NCBI RefSeq assembly: GCF_000011245.1
Contig: NC_004193.1
Span: 1,404,501 to 1,468,500 of the forward strand
Length of the DNA stretch: 64,000 nt
Direction of reading: 5' to 3'
DNA from: Oceanobacillus iheyensis HTE831
GTDB lineage: Bacteria > Bacillota > Bacilli > Bacillales > Amphibacillaceae
Below the pieces are notes generated by a model. It made no database searches. It was not told the origin of the DNA and saw only the letters and a list, made by a program, of their open reading frames with translations. Made by a program: the position numbers and the translations under genes. Each line of letters opens with the position of its first letter. The stretch's first letter is position 1. Shown here in pieces: positions 25,875 through 34,891 of this stretch.

Positions 25875-26306
25875 ATGCAAAAATGGATTCGATGGATTAT
25901 TTGCCTTATTTTGATTACAGGTATATGGATTTTCTTAAGTCTGGATAAAGAAAAAGTAGTATTAGGAAAAACATCAACGGTTTCCTTTGAAGACGATTTT
26001 TTATTACATATACGTATTCAACAGACAGATGAGGGTGTTCAAGTACAAAACTCAATACAGTATTTAGGAGAAAGTACAGTAGTAGTGGAACATAAACAAC
26101 CTTTAATCTCTGTATCGTATAATACACATTCATTTGAAGGAGAAACAGTTCAAAGAGAAATGAAAAACGGAAATATTTATTATCAACCTAAGGCAGATTT
26201 GGAATTTCCTGAAGATAAGGAATATATTCGATTTAAAGTGAAATGTAAAGTTGATGGAGAGGATTTAGAGTTTGATTACACGGAAAAAATTCAATTTGAT
26301 ACATGA
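25875..26306 (+). CDS. Hypothetical secreted or anchored protein
   Basis: 143 residues with one N-terminal hydrophobic helix (about 7-23), then a beta-rich extracellular region. The alternation in FLLHIRIQQTDEGVQVQNSI and IRFKVKCKVDGEDLEF suggests an Ig-like or immunoglobulin-fold sandwich. There is a single Cys late in the chain. No family recognised. GGGAGAGTAGG precedes the ATG, and a strong terminator follows. It is divergent from the spore operon. Confidence 0.7.
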   Translation: MQKWIRWIICLILITGIWIFLSLDKEKVVLGKTSTVSFEDDFLLHIRIQQTDEGVQVQNSIQYLGESTVVVEHKQPLISVSYNTHSFEGETVQREMKNGNIYYQPKADLEFPEDKEYIRFKVKCKVDGEDLEFDYTEKIQFDT

Positions 26307-26347
26307 AAAAACCGAGGTGTTTAATTATTTAAACAACTCGGTCTTTT
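26306..26347. terminator. Terminator between convergent genes
   Basis: AAAAACCGAG-TGTTTAA pairs with TTAAACA-CTCGGTCTTTT, with a small internal mismatch. Confidence 0.85.
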
Positions 26348-26420
26348 GTTATTTTGTATTGGGTTGGCATTTATTATGGGATAAGAGTGAAATTATCTCC
26401 ATGGTATAGAGAAGAACGAT

Positions 26421-27170
26421 TTATTTTCTATTCAACTGTTTTTCCTGAACAAAAGAACTAACATCCATACGTGTTGGAATTGCGAATTTTCTTTTCATTT
26501 GATTGGACCAGGTATCAATTTTATTATTTGAAGAACGGCTTGCATAATAATCCGATACAGTTTCATCATATTTTTGTATGTAACTTTTTTGATCCTCAAA
26601 TGGTTTATATGTATTCTCATGATAGATAGTTTCCATTGGTAAGCGCGGTTTGATATCGGGTTGATGATCAGGGTGTCCAATTGCTAAACCAAATAACGGG
26701 ATAACATGTTGAGGTAAATGCAATAAATCATTAAATTTACGTATGTTATTACGTAAACTACCTAAATAACAAATTCCCAATCCCATTGATTCAGCAGCTA
26801 TTGCTGCATTTTGTGAAGCTAGGGTAGCATCAATAACAGATACCATAAATTGCTCGGTGCTTTCCAAATTATTGAGGTAATCAGGATTTTCATCGGGATT
26901 ATCTTCTAATTGATGTATTCGATGTAAATCTGCACAAAATAGTAATAAATGTGCACTTGTTTTTACATGATTATGTCCAGAGATTTCATACAGATCTTGC
27001 TTTAATGTGGTATCGGTAACACCGATAATTGTATATGCCATGACATTACTCGATGTAGATGCACATTGAGCTGATTCTATAATTTCCTTTATTTGATAAT
27101 CGGTTAGAGGTTGATTCGTAAATTTTCTAATTGATCGGTGATTTTTAAGTGTTTCAATAATTTTATTCAT
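26421..27170 (-). CDS. nfrA: NfsA/NfrA-type FMN nitroreductase
   Basis: 249 residues, the length of B. subtilis NfrA1. FMN-contact motifs are HRSIRKF near 14, QCASTSSN near 38, ATLASQNAAIAAESMGLGICYLG around 122-145 and GLAIGHPD. It reduces nitroaromatics, flavins or quinones with NADPH. AGGAGG lies 9 bases before the ATG, and I prefer this start over one seven codons earlier. It follows a lipoprotein gene by 13 bases and is probably co-transcribed with it. Confidence 0.92.
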   Translation of the reverse strand: MNKIIETLKNHRSIRKFTNQPLTDYQIKEIIESAQCASTSSNVMAYTIIGVTDTTLKQDLYEISGHNHVKTSAHLLLFCADLHRIHQLEDNPDENPDYLNNLESTEQFMVSVIDATLASQNAAIAAESMGLGICYLGSLRNNIRKFNDLLHLPQHVIPLFGLAIGHPDHQPDIKPRLPMETIYHENTYKPFEDQKSYIQKYDETVSDYYASRSSNNKIDTWSNQMKRKFAIPTRMDVSSFVQEKQLNRK

Positions 27171-27183
27171 ACACTTATACCTC

Positions 27184-27930
27184 CTAGTCATTGATATTCT
27201 TTGATATTATCATGGTGTGATTTTCGTGCTTTTTTTCTTCAGATTCATCCCAAGAACGGTATGATTGGTCTGTTATTTCATCTAGTTTAGGGGATATTAC
27301 ATTGATCTCTTGATCATTTATCCAATCTATACCTATAATTGGTCGAGTATATTCTATTATCGTATCATCGCTTTCAGGCATAATCAATGAAACAACTCGC
27401 CAATCTATTAAATCAATAGATACTAAATGAGATAGGGGAACATTTTGGGATTCCCTTATAAATTGAAAGATAATATTTTGATTATTAGGGGAGACATAAT
27501 AATTTGAAAACCTTGCAACATCAGCTAATAATATTGCAGCGTTACTTTCGTCATCATGATTAAAAATAATGTAGGAACATCGTTCATTCATACAAGCAAA
27601 TTCAAGTAAATATATTAATCGATCTTCAATTGGAAGATGTTGCATATTCATGTTCTTTATTGCTTCATCTCTGTTTTCTGCACCTTGTAAATAATAATCG
27701 AGTATAGGAACTCTGTTTAAATGAATGGTTAGTTGTTCATCTTCTAGAAAAAACTCAATAAATTGATCGACTTCTTCATCTTTTTCATCTACTTCCTCAA
27801 TAAGTACAGGGTCTTTTGCTTCTTCTGCAGATTCTACTTTCTTAATAATTACATCATTATTATCGGAGCAAGCAACTAATCCGATTAAGAGAATGATAAG
27901 CATAATCAATGTAAAATATATGTACTTCAT
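27184..27930 (-). CDS. Lipoprotein of unknown function
   Basis: 248 residues. The signal MKYIYFTLIMLIILLIGLVAC has the lipobox Cys at 21. The mature part is acidic at first (EEVDEKDEEVDQFIEFFLED) and later has a pattern like a beta-propeller or sensor (SYIIFNHDDESNAAILLADV, IIGIDWINDQEINVISP). AAGGAG sits 9 bases before the chosen ATG; the frame stays open upstream without a ribosome site. It is the likely first gene of a two-gene unit with the nitroreductase. Confidence 0.75.
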   Translation of the reverse strand: MKYIYFTLIMLIILLIGLVACSDNNDVIIKKVESAEEAKDPVLIEEVDEKDEEVDQFIEFFLEDEQLTIHLNRVPILDYYLQGAENRDEAIKNMNMQHLPIEDRLIYLLEFACMNERCSYIIFNHDDESNAAILLADVARFSNYYVSPNNQNIIFQFIRESQNVPLSHLVSIDLIDWRVVSLIMPESDDTIIEYTRPIIGIDWINDQEINVISPKLDEITDQSYRSWDESEEKKHENHTMIISKNIND

Positions 27931-28098
27931 AAGACTTTTCTCCTTGACTATTAGTATATAAATCCTATTATATATCATTTTGTGGTACTTTTCTGTAAAT
28001 AATAAAAATTTGATATTAACAATTATTTTTACCATAGGGTAATTTTTTTGGTACACTCGATAATAAGAGGTTAAAATGTTACTCAGGATGGTGATAAA

Positions 28099-28500
28099 GT
28101 GAAGACGTTTAAATTACGTAAGTTGGAAATACTTGAACACGATAAACAAATGGATCCGTATGAAATCAATTTATTAGATGGTTTAATAATTAATAGAGAA
28201 GATGAACATGATCAATGGTTAGTAGAAGCATATATTGATAAAACTTATGAGGATTATTTCATAAATAAACAAAATGAAGAAATAATGATACAAGCTACTA
28301 TTACGAAGGATACCAATGAACCGGCAACTTTTATTACCAATATAGAATCAATTAATGAAATTGGTAATCACATTAATGTATTATTGTTAGGAAAAATTAT
28401 TGATAAAAGAAAAAGTATAGTGGAGGAGTTATTAACAACATTAGTTAAAGAAGGTTATGAGGGCAATGAGCTTATCCATAAATTCAAAAATAGTTTCTAA
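28099..28500 (+). CDS. ywpF: YwpF-like protein
   Basis: 133 residues resembling B. subtilis YwpF in length and wording: MKTFKLRKLEI, LLDGLIINREDEHDQWLVEA, and INEIGNHINVLLLGKI. No signal peptide. Function unknown. GTG start after GGATGGTGA. The potassium channel gene starts 30 bases downstream, so co-transcription is possible. Confidence 0.85.
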   Translation: MKTFKLRKLEILEHDKQMDPYEINLLDGLIINREDEHDQWLVEAYIDKTYEDYFINKQNEEIMIQATITKDTNEPATFITNIESINEIGNHINVLLLGKIIDKRKSIVEELLTTLVKEGYEGNELIHKFKNSF

Positions 28501-28530
28501 TAATCATATTGCTTATATAGGAGAAAATAT

Positions 28531-29898
28531 ATGTCAAAGAATAAATATCAACGTAATGTACTGAATCAATTATCGCCAGTACAATTATTATTACTGTTTT
28601 ATGGGATCGCAGTCGTTTTTTCTACGGTACTTTTATCCCTGCCAGTTGCTCATAAACCGGATGTGAATATACCGTTTATCGATATCATGTTTACGGCGGT
28701 TAGTGCAATTAGTGTGACAGGGTTAAGTACAATAACCATAGTAGATAGCTTTAGTACTATCGGAATTGTTTTTTTGGCAATTATCATGCAGCTCGGTGCG
28801 GTAGGAATCATGGCAATCGGAACATTGATATGGTTAATTTTAGGGAAAAGAATCGGTTTCAAAGAACGCAGTATGATAATGACAGACCAAAACCAAACTC
28901 ATTTTGATGGTATGGTCAGGCTAATTAAAGGAATCATTTATGTGTTATTGATTATTGAATTAATCGGTTTTTTAATACTAGGAACATATTATTTGCAATA
29001 TTTTCCTACTGCTAGAGAAGCATACATACAAGGCTTTTTTGGTACGATTAGTGCTATTTCTAACGGAGGTTTTGATATAACTGGACAATCGTTGGTTCTT
29101 TTTAAAGACGATTATTTTGTTCAATTTATCCAAATCTTATTAATAATATTTGGAGCAATTGGTTTCCCAGTACTAATTGAATTAAAAGAGTATTTATTCC
29201 GTAAGAGAACGGAGAGAAATTTATTTCACTTTAGTTTATTTACAAAGGTTACTACAGTTACTTTTTTTGTACTAATTGTAATCGGTGCTCTAGGAATTTA
29301 TCTTTTAGATATGAACGCATTTTTTAAGGGATTAACGTGGCATGAGAGTTTATTTTATGCTTTATTCCAATCCGTGACAACTAGAAGTGGTGGATTATCC
29401 ACAATGGATGTTAGCTTACTTACAGAAACAAATCAATTGTTTATGTCTGGGTTAATGTTTATTGGAGCCTCACCGAGCAGTGCCGGAGGTGGGATACGTA
29501 CGACGACTTTTGCATTAGCTATTATCTTCGTCTTTACATATATTAGAGGGGGGAATAGTGTACGCATTTTTAATCGAGAAGTATACAACGACGATCTAAT
29601 AAAAGCAGTTTCTATCACTTTATTTGCGATTACATTGGTTATTTTTTCAACATTGGTTTTGACTGCGTTAGAGCCATTATTTACATTAGAAGAAATTTTG
29701 TTTGAGGTAACATCTGCTTTTGGAACAGTTGGGTTATCGTTGGGTATCACAAGTGAATTATCAAATATAAGTAAAATATTAATCATGTTATTAATGTTTA
29801 TAGGACGGATTGGAATTGTTACATTTTTACTTATATTTAAGCGGAAAAAGAAGAAAGCGAAGTATCATTATCCGAAAGAAAGAATTATTATTGGCTAA
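28531..29898 (+). CDS. Potassium uptake membrane subunit KtrB/KtrD (TrkH superfamily)
   Basis: 455 residues made of four MPM repeats. The selectivity-filter glycines sit in SAISVTGLST, SAISNGGFDI, TTRSGGLST and SAFGTVGLSLG. It forms the sodium-coupled K+ channel gated by a cytosolic KtrA/KtrC ring. A KtrC homologue is encoded at 45.3 kb in this window, so the two subunits are on separate transcripts, as with ktrC and ktrD in B. subtilis. AGGAG lies upstream of the ATG. Confidence 0.94.
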   Translation: MSKNKYQRNVLNQLSPVQLLLLFYGIAVVFSTVLLSLPVAHKPDVNIPFIDIMFTAVSAISVTGLSTITIVDSFSTIGIVFLAIIMQLGAVGIMAIGTLIWLILGKRIGFKERSMIMTDQNQTHFDGMVRLIKGIIYVLLIIELIGFLILGTYYLQYFPTAREAYIQGFFGTISAISNGGFDITGQSLVLFKDDYFVQFIQILLIIFGAIGFPVLIELKEYLFRKRTERNLFHFSLFTKVTTVTFFVLIVIGALGIYLLDMNAFFKGLTWHESLFYALFQSVTTRSGGLSTMDVSLLTETNQLFMSGLMFIGASPSSAGGGIRTTTFALAIIFVFTYIRGGNSVRIFNREVYNDDLIKAVSITLFAITLVIFSTLVLTALEPLFTLEEILFEVTSAFGTVGLSLGITSELSNISKILIMLLMFIGRIGIVTFLLIFKRKKKKAKYHYPKERIIIG

Positions 29899-29960
29899 GT
29901 TATAACGCTTTATACTGACGTGGAAAGAAAAATCATTGCCTTTATCTTCAATAAAAACAA

Positions 29961-30000
29961 AATGGCTTGTGCATTTTGTTCAGCACAAGCCATTCTTTAT
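29961..30000. terminator. Terminator of the potassium channel gene
   Basis: AATGGCTTGTGC and GCACAAGCCATT form a 12-bp perfect stem followed by CTTTATT. Confidence 0.9.
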
Positions 30001-30009
30001 TGATTAAAA

Positions 30010-30132
30010 TTAGCAGTAAAATGCAGCGCCTACAATTACCAACAAGATAAAAAGCACTACAATCAATGCAAAACCATTACCGTAGCCGCCGCCATAACCG
30101 CCGCAGCCGTATCCGCCGTATCCATAGCCCAT
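30010..30132 (-). CDS. YjcZ-family glycine-rich sporulation micro-protein
   Basis: 40 residues. The first half is Gly/Tyr-rich ([20 protein letters not shown]) and the second is one membrane helix ending GAAFYC. This is the classic YjcZ/SscA-like pattern seen in many Bacillus spores. GGGAGGTG precedes the ATG. The GC content of the first half is far above the surroundings because of Gly codons. Confidence 0.9.
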   Translation of the reverse strand: MGYGYGGYGCGGYGGGYGNGFALIVVLFILLVIVGAAFYC

Positions 30133-30416
30133 GCTTTTTCACCTCCCGATGTTACATTAATACTGTATGCATCTATGGTAAATGTGTATAGACGTTTGTA
30201 CCGGGTGTGTAAAAATCGTAGTATATCTTATTAAAAAATTGAAGGTTAAGAAAGAGGTAAGAGTGGTGCCAAGAACGAAAGCACCTTTCTGTGTGAAATT
30301 TCATTCTACAAAAGAGAAATATGTTTATTTTCAAATGATTTATTGGTAATATGGAAGAAGCAGGATATACTACATTTATAGGTTTTGTACATAGTATGGA
30401 AAGGGGTGCCTATTTA

Positions 30417-30494
30417 ATGGAACTACTATTCGGTGTTGTTTGTTTTGGAATTATCGTACTAAATATCGGGTACTGCTTAATGGATAATGAATAA
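30417..30494 (+). CDS. 25-residue single-helix peptide
   Basis: MELLFGVVCFGIIVLNIGYC followed by LMDNE: one hydrophobic helix with a short acidic tail. GAAAGGGG is 8-9 bases before the ATG, and a strong terminator begins two bases after the stop. The tight gene-plus-terminator unit argues for a real small membrane peptide. No family recognised. Confidence 0.6.
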   Translation: MELLFGVVCFGIIVLNIGYCLMDNE

Positions 30495-30496
30495 TA

Positions 30497-30534
30497 AAAA
30501 GACAGATTCGTTTAAAATCGAATCTGTCTTTTTT
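30497..30534. terminator. Bidirectional terminator between the micro-peptide and sip
   Basis: AAAAAGACAGATTCG pairs with CGAATCTGTCTTTTT around TTTAAAAT. Confidence 0.93.
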
Positions 30535-31057
30535 AATGAGTTAGTCCTAGCTCGTTAAAAGGATAAATTATTAATTCTGATTTACCGATAATATCTTCTT
30601 TCGGTATATATCCAAGCCCGTTTCGACTATCCTTACTAATAAGTCGATTATCTCCCATAACAAAATAATTTTCTTCAGGGATAATGATTGGCCCGAAGTT
30701 GCTTGTAGAATATAAGGCATCTTTGGATAGGAAGGATTGAGTATAAGCATCACCATTAATATACAATTGATGATCTTTTATTTCTATCTCTTCACCGGGT
30801 AAGCCAATGATACGTTTTACATAATTTTTAGGAGGTTGACGAATAATTACAATATCTCCACGGTCAGGCTCATCAAGCATATAAACTACTTTATTAAAAA
30901 TAACTCTTTCACCGTTTTCAAGTGTAGGGGCCATGCTTTCACCTTCTACAATAGAAGTTGCAAATATAAATGTTCGCAAAAAAAGGGCGATAATGATAGC
31001 TAATACAATTGCTTTAATGCCACTGACCCATTCATTCCTATCTTTTTTGTTAGTCAC
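30533..31057 (-). CDS. sipS: Type I signal peptidase (SipS/LepB)
   Basis: 174 residues with one N-terminal membrane helix (about 15-33). The catalytic serine is in EGESMAPTL (about residue 41) and the lysine in YVKRIIGLPGE (about 80). GDNRLISKDSR is box D/E. It cleaves secretory signal peptides on the outer face of the membrane. Length and single helix match the prokaryotic Sip class. AGGATGG precedes the start. Confidence 0.95.
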   Translation of the reverse strand: MTNKKDRNEWVSGIKAIVLAIIIALFLRTFIFATSIVEGESMAPTLENGERVIFNKVVYMLDEPDRGDIVIIRQPPKNYVKRIIGLPGEEIEIKDHQLYINGDAYTQSFLSKDALYSTSNFGPIIIPEENYFVMGDNRLISKDSRNGLGYIPKEDIIGKSELIIYPFNELGLTH

Positions 31058-31151
31058 AATGGACCATCCTCCGATGATAAAAGGTTATACTAATCGTAGC
31101 ATAATTTATATTATATTTCGAGATTAATTATCTAAAAATTTCTCAATATTT

Positions 31152-32303
31152 TTACTGGTTTAGAAACTTTTCTATTCGATCTAGTCCTTTATTTAATACA
31201 TCTTCATGGTAGGCGTAAGATAACCTCATAAATCCTTCTCCATATTGTGAAAAACTATTACCAGGTACAAGTGCTACTTTTGCTTGTTTTACTAATGTCA
31301 ATCCGAATTCAAATGAGTTTTCGTTTCTCATTGGAAAACGAGGAAACATGTAAAACGCTCCTTCTGGTAGTTGAACATCGATTCCCATTGATGTAAGGCG
31401 GTTGTAAACTAAATCTCTTCTACTTTTATACGTATCTTTTATCAGTTGCAAATGATCATCGTTAGAATTAAAAGCTTCTAGTGCAGCATATTGACTTATA
31501 GAAGAAGCACAAGAAACATTGTATTGATGAACTTTTAACATATGTTTAGACAACCAATGAGGGGCTAGCGCATATCCAATACGAAAGCCGGTCATGGAAT
31601 GAGACTTTGACAAACCATTAATTACAATTGTTTGATCTCTCATCTCAGGATACGATGCTATAGATACATGAGGTTGATCAAAGATAATTTCACTATAAAT
31701 TTCATCAGACAGTATAAATAGTTTTTTATCTTTTAATACAGAAACAATTTCATCAAGCTCCTTCTTCGTATAAGCTGCACCAGTTGGGTTGGAAGGAGAA
31801 GGGATAATTATACATTTTGTCTTCTCTGTAATGGTCTCTTCTAGTTGAGACTTAGTTATTTTGAAATTGGTCTTTGTTGTGTCCATATGTATAGGTTTGG
31901 CACGTGCTAGTGTAATTAATGGTTCATACCCAGGGTAAATTGGTGCTGGTAAGATCACTTCATCACCAGGCTCTAAAATTGTACGGAGGGTAATATCAAT
32001 AGCCTCTGAAGCTCCTGCAGTTACGATAATTTCTGATTCTGGATGATATGGAATCTGATATCGAGATTCATAGTAGTTAGCAATAGCTTTACGTAACTCT
32101 ATTACACCAGCATTTGCGGTGTAAGTTGTATGATTATTATTAACCGCATTTATGGAAGCTTGTTTTATTGCATGTGGAGTATAAAAGTCAGGTTGACCAA
32201 TGGTTAACGAAACAATATCTTTTTCGTTAGAAACGAGATTAAAAAACTTTCGAATTCCTGATATTTCAATGTTTTGTACTTGCTGATTTAATAAATGTTC
32301 CAT
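31152..32303 (-). CDS. patA: N-acetyl-LL-diaminopimelate aminotransferase PatA
   Basis: 383 residues, class I PLP aminotransferase. MEHLLNQQVQNIEISGIRKF closely follows B. subtilis PatA. PLP contacts are ASEAIDITLR, PSPSNPTGAAY, LSDEIYSE and NGLSKSHSMTGFRIGY (Lys of the Schiff base in SKSHSM). It makes the amino-transfer step in the acetylated branch of lysine and diaminopimelate synthesis. The partner enzymes DapH and YkuR are encoded at 38.8-40.6 kb. The chosen ATG has the better spacing from GGTG than an ATG four codons earlier. Confidence 0.93.
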   Translation of the reverse strand: MEHLLNQQVQNIEISGIRKFFNLVSNEKDIVSLTIGQPDFYTPHAIKQASINAVNNNHTTYTANAGVIELRKAIANYYESRYQIPYHPESEIIVTAGASEAIDITLRTILEPGDEVILPAPIYPGYEPLITLARAKPIHMDTTKTNFKITKSQLEETITEKTKCIIIPSPSNPTGAAYTKKELDEIVSVLKDKKLFILSDEIYSEIIFDQPHVSIASYPEMRDQTIVINGLSKSHSMTGFRIGYALAPHWLSKHMLKVHQYNVSCASSISQYAALEAFNSNDDHLQLIKDTYKSRRDLVYNRLTSMGIDVQLPEGAFYMFPRFPMRNENSFEFGLTLVKQAKVALVPGNSFSQYGEGFMRLSYAYHEDVLNKGLDRIEKFLNQ

Positions 32304-32422
32304 GTATTTCACCATGCCTTTTTCATAATTGAGGAAAATTTTAATAAAATGTTCAAATAATTTAGATTTATAATATATTTTTCGGGTATAATAATAATAA
32401 CAGATAAATAGGAGGATTACTT

Positions 32423-32599
32423 ATGCGACCTAAAGCATTAGATTTTGAACAACTAGTTAGTCAAAATAAACAAGAACTATTGAACGATGAAGAAAGTATA
32501 ACACAAATCGAGCTTCGATTAGAAAATAAACAAGAAGCAATTGTTCTTGCAGAAAGACAAAAGAATCAACAGAAAATAATTGCAGGGGACCGTTTTTAG
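32423..32599 (+). CDS. FbpB-family small protein
   Basis: 58 residues: MRPKALDFEQLVSQNKQELL, then a Glu/Gln/Lys helix with a spacing like the Fur-regulated basic protein B family (LVxxNKxELLxDxxxxxxIExRLExK). In B. subtilis FbpB helps the FsrA small RNA to spare iron. AGGAGG is 8 bases before the ATG. No convincing Fur box was found upstream. The stop overlaps the end of the convergent transporter gene by four bases. Confidence 0.75.
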   Translation: MRPKALDFEQLVSQNKQELLNDEESITQIELRLENKQEAIVLAERQKNQQKIIAGDRF

Positions 32600-33498
32600 G
32601 TTTCCTGTTTTTTTATTTGTTGTTTATTAGAGAATTGCATGAGTAGAACTGCTCCGATAATTGCAAGCATACCTGCAAATTGTACAACCGAGAGTGGCTC
32701 GGTAAACACCATAATACCGATAAAAGTAGCTACTACCGGTTCTATAGTTGACAGTATTGACGCTTTTGAAGCTTCTACAAATTGTAAGCCATATGTATAA
32801 AAGATATAGGCTAACGCTGTAGGCAAAAACCCAAGTCCTATAGCAAGAAGGAGAGGAGCGGGATTCATAAGCAAGGTTATTTTTTCTTGATATGGGAAAA
32901 ATGGAATCAATGCTACAGCTGCCACAATAAAGGTAAATGTTGTAACGGTTAAACTGGAATACTTTTGCAGCGCATATTTACTAAAAATACTATAGAGTGC
33001 GTATCCAAAACCTGAACCTAGTCCAAATAAAACTCCAGTTATATGTAGATTTTGCAAGCTGGATCCAGCAATACCAGCAACTAGACATGTTCCAATTAGT
33101 GTGCTAAATAAGGCAATAATTTTAATTTTGGTCAGTTGTTCTTTAAACAACATCCATGACAGTATAGTAACGAATGCTGGTCCTGTATAAAGCAAAGAAG
33201 TAGCGACTGGTATAGTTGTTAATTCAATAGCAGTGAACATACAAAAATTGAAGAAAATGATACTGAAAATACCGGTTCCTATAAAATATTTGATATCAGT
33301 CCACGCTTTTAATTTTAATTGATTTCTATTAGTTATTATTAAGAAAGGTACTAAAATAATTGCAGTAGACCATGCGCGTAATATTACAATTTCCATCGGG
33401 GTAAACCCAAATTCACTTAAATGCTTTACATACCAGCTAATCGTACCCCAAAGCCCTGCCCCAATAACAATGAGCAAAATATAACGATTCAAAGACAA
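32596..33498 (-). CDS. EamA-family (DMT) transporter
   Basis: 300 residues with ten hydrophobic segments in two EamA repeats (about 5-140 and 150-285). GLWGTISWYVKH, LLYTGPAFVTILSW and the second-half SILSTIEPVVATFIGI are characteristic. DMT proteins export amino acids or other small metabolites. The substrate is not predictable. GGGGG lies close to the start. Confidence 0.9.
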   Translation of the reverse strand: MSLNRYILLIVIGAGLWGTISWYVKHLSEFGFTPMEIVILRAWSTAIILVPFLIITNRNQLKLKAWTDIKYFIGTGIFSIIFFNFCMFTAIELTTIPVATSLLYTGPAFVTILSWMLFKEQLTKIKIIALFSTLIGTCLVAGIAGSSLQNLHITGVLFGLGSGFGYALYSIFSKYALQKYSSLTVTTFTFIVAAVALIPFFPYQEKITLLMNPAPLLLAIGLGFLPTALAYIFYTYGLQFVEASKASILSTIEPVVATFIGIMVFTEPLSVVQFAGMLAIIGAVLLMQFSNKQQIKKQET

Positions 33499-33603
33499 TG
33501 TCCCCCTTAACTACCATAAACCGGAATGTGTGAAAATAATATGTATATATCTTCTAAATATGTCAATAATGCAAGGAAAATCACAGATATAGGAAGATGA
33601 ATT

Positions 33604-33933
33604 ATGCTATTAAATGATATTATTACATTTGGAAACATAGGTATTGATGAATTATATGTCTATATAATTCTATTTTTCCTGTTTTGCATGCTTGTTTATT
33701 ACTTTATCAGACCATTATCTCTTTGGGCAATAAATAAAAAGATGCATCGTTTAATTTCTTATGTAGTAGTTACGCTTCTATTGGTTATATGTATATTAAT
33801 GGTGACAAATTATATGGGTAGTGTTCAGTTACATCGGGCTTTAAAAGTAGGTTTGCAAATTAGTGCTTTTTTTGGATTTTGTATTATGATAATATCTCCA
33901 ATTATGCGTTTTTTGCAAAAACCAGTAAAATAA
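33604..33933 (+). CDS. Small membrane protein of unknown function
   Basis: 109 residues with three hydrophobic helices (about 18-37, 50-72, 83-101). A short basic loop (KKMHR) after the first helix sets the topology. No family recognised. AGGAAGATGAATT precedes the ATG, and a bidirectional terminator overlaps the stop. Confidence 0.7.
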   Translation: MLLNDIITFGNIGIDELYVYIILFFLFCMLVYYFIRPLSLWAINKKMHRLISYVVVTLLLVICILMVTNYMGSVQLHRALKVGLQISAFFGFCIMIISPIMRFLQKPVK

Positions 33934-33960
33934 CCAAAGGAATAATATCCTTTGGTTATT
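33931..33960. terminator. Bidirectional terminator
   Basis: AACCAAAGGA and TCCTTTGGTT pair around ATAATA, followed by ATTTTAT. Confidence 0.88.
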
Positions 33961-34171
33961 TTATATCTTGATGGGTATTTAATTGTTCTGTAGTATTTTC
34001 CAACCATTCATAGACTGGGTGGAAATATTCATTAGGAGTTTTTAAACTATCTGGAGCTGCATTCATCACAAGTTGTTTTTCTGTATCAGATAGTTTCTCA
34101 AACTTGTCTTTTAATACATGTGTTTGTTCAGCATATTTGTGTGATTCATAAATGAAGTCTTGAAGTTCCAT
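33956..34171 (-). CDS. Small hypothetical protein
   Basis: 71 residues, helical and soluble (MELQDFIYESHKYAEQTHVL ... FHPVYEWLENTTEQL). AGGAGGAATGAAGAC before the ATG is a strong ribosome site. It is 50 bases downstream of ykyB and on the same strand. No function can be proposed. Confidence 0.75.
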   Translation of the reverse strand: MELQDFIYESHKYAEQTHVLKDKFEKLSDTEKQLVMNAAPDSLKTPNEYFHPVYEWLENTTEQLNTHQDIK

Positions 34172-34221
34172 GTCTTCATTCCTCCTTTATGTTCTATACC
34201 CCAAATAAAAATAAAACAAAC

Positions 34222-34692
34222 TTAAAAACGCTTTGATTTAGTAGGTGGCCATTCCATTTTCCCTAGAGAAGAAGGGGTATAATAATTCGATTGGTATCTT
34301 CTTGTTTGCGAAGGATTCTTTTTTTCCTGTTTCCAACCAATGTATTGATAAACTAATTTTTTTGCTTGAGAAAGTGGCATCTTTGTATGTGGATTTCGAT
34401 ATGTTTCATCTAATGAACCCAAATGCTCCAAAGTTTTAAAATCTTCCTTTGTCGGAGGGATATGAAAAAAGTAGTGGTCTACTTTTACAAGTAATGTAGA
34501 ATGTTGGCTACTCAGCTTTGGATGATCACTAAAATGTAATCCAATTTTTCTAGCTTTTTTTTCTTTTAATAATTGATGGATAGCTTTCTTTTTAATTTGG
34601 TATAAGTGCTTTGGCTCCGGAGCAGTTTTAGCGTGTTTATTTATAGAAAATAATGCTTGTGCAAGTTTATGCACGGTTACATCATCGGACAT
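34222..34692 (-). CDS. ykyB: YkyB-like protein
   Basis: 156 residues, matching B. subtilis YkyB in NKHAKTAPEPKHLY, RKIGLHFSDHPKLSSQHSTL and FHIPPTKEDFKTLEHLG. It is basic and lacks a signal. Function unknown. GGGAGGAG precedes the chosen ATG, six codons inside the longest open frame. Its position near ykuE matches the B. subtilis order. Confidence 0.88.
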   Translation of the reverse strand: MSDDVTVHKLAQALFSINKHAKTAPEPKHLYQIKKKAIHQLLKEKKARKIGLHFSDHPKLSSQHSTLLVKVDHYFFHIPPTKEDFKTLEHLGSLDETYRNPHTKMPLSQAKKLVYQYIGWKQEKKNPSQTRRYQSNYYTPSSLGKMEWPPTKSKRF

Positions 34693-34837
34693 TTTTCTTT
34701 CTCCTCCCAATAAGAAAAGATATACTATATCCTAACGCAACGCTTGTCCATTTTCAATAAGTTGTAGTAAAACATTTTAAAAATATTGTTTTTAAAGTGA
34801 AAAAGTAGCTGAAAATGAACATATATTAATAAATTTA

Positions 34838-34873
34838 AGAAGATCCTATCAAAATGTATGATGGGATCTTCTG
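34838..34873 (-). terminator. Terminator of the Sco gene
   Basis: AGAAGATCC-ATC and GAT-GGATCTTCT pair with small mismatches. It lies just past the 3' end of the Sco gene. Confidence 0.7.
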
Positions 34874-34891
34874 GGAATTTATCTATTAAAT

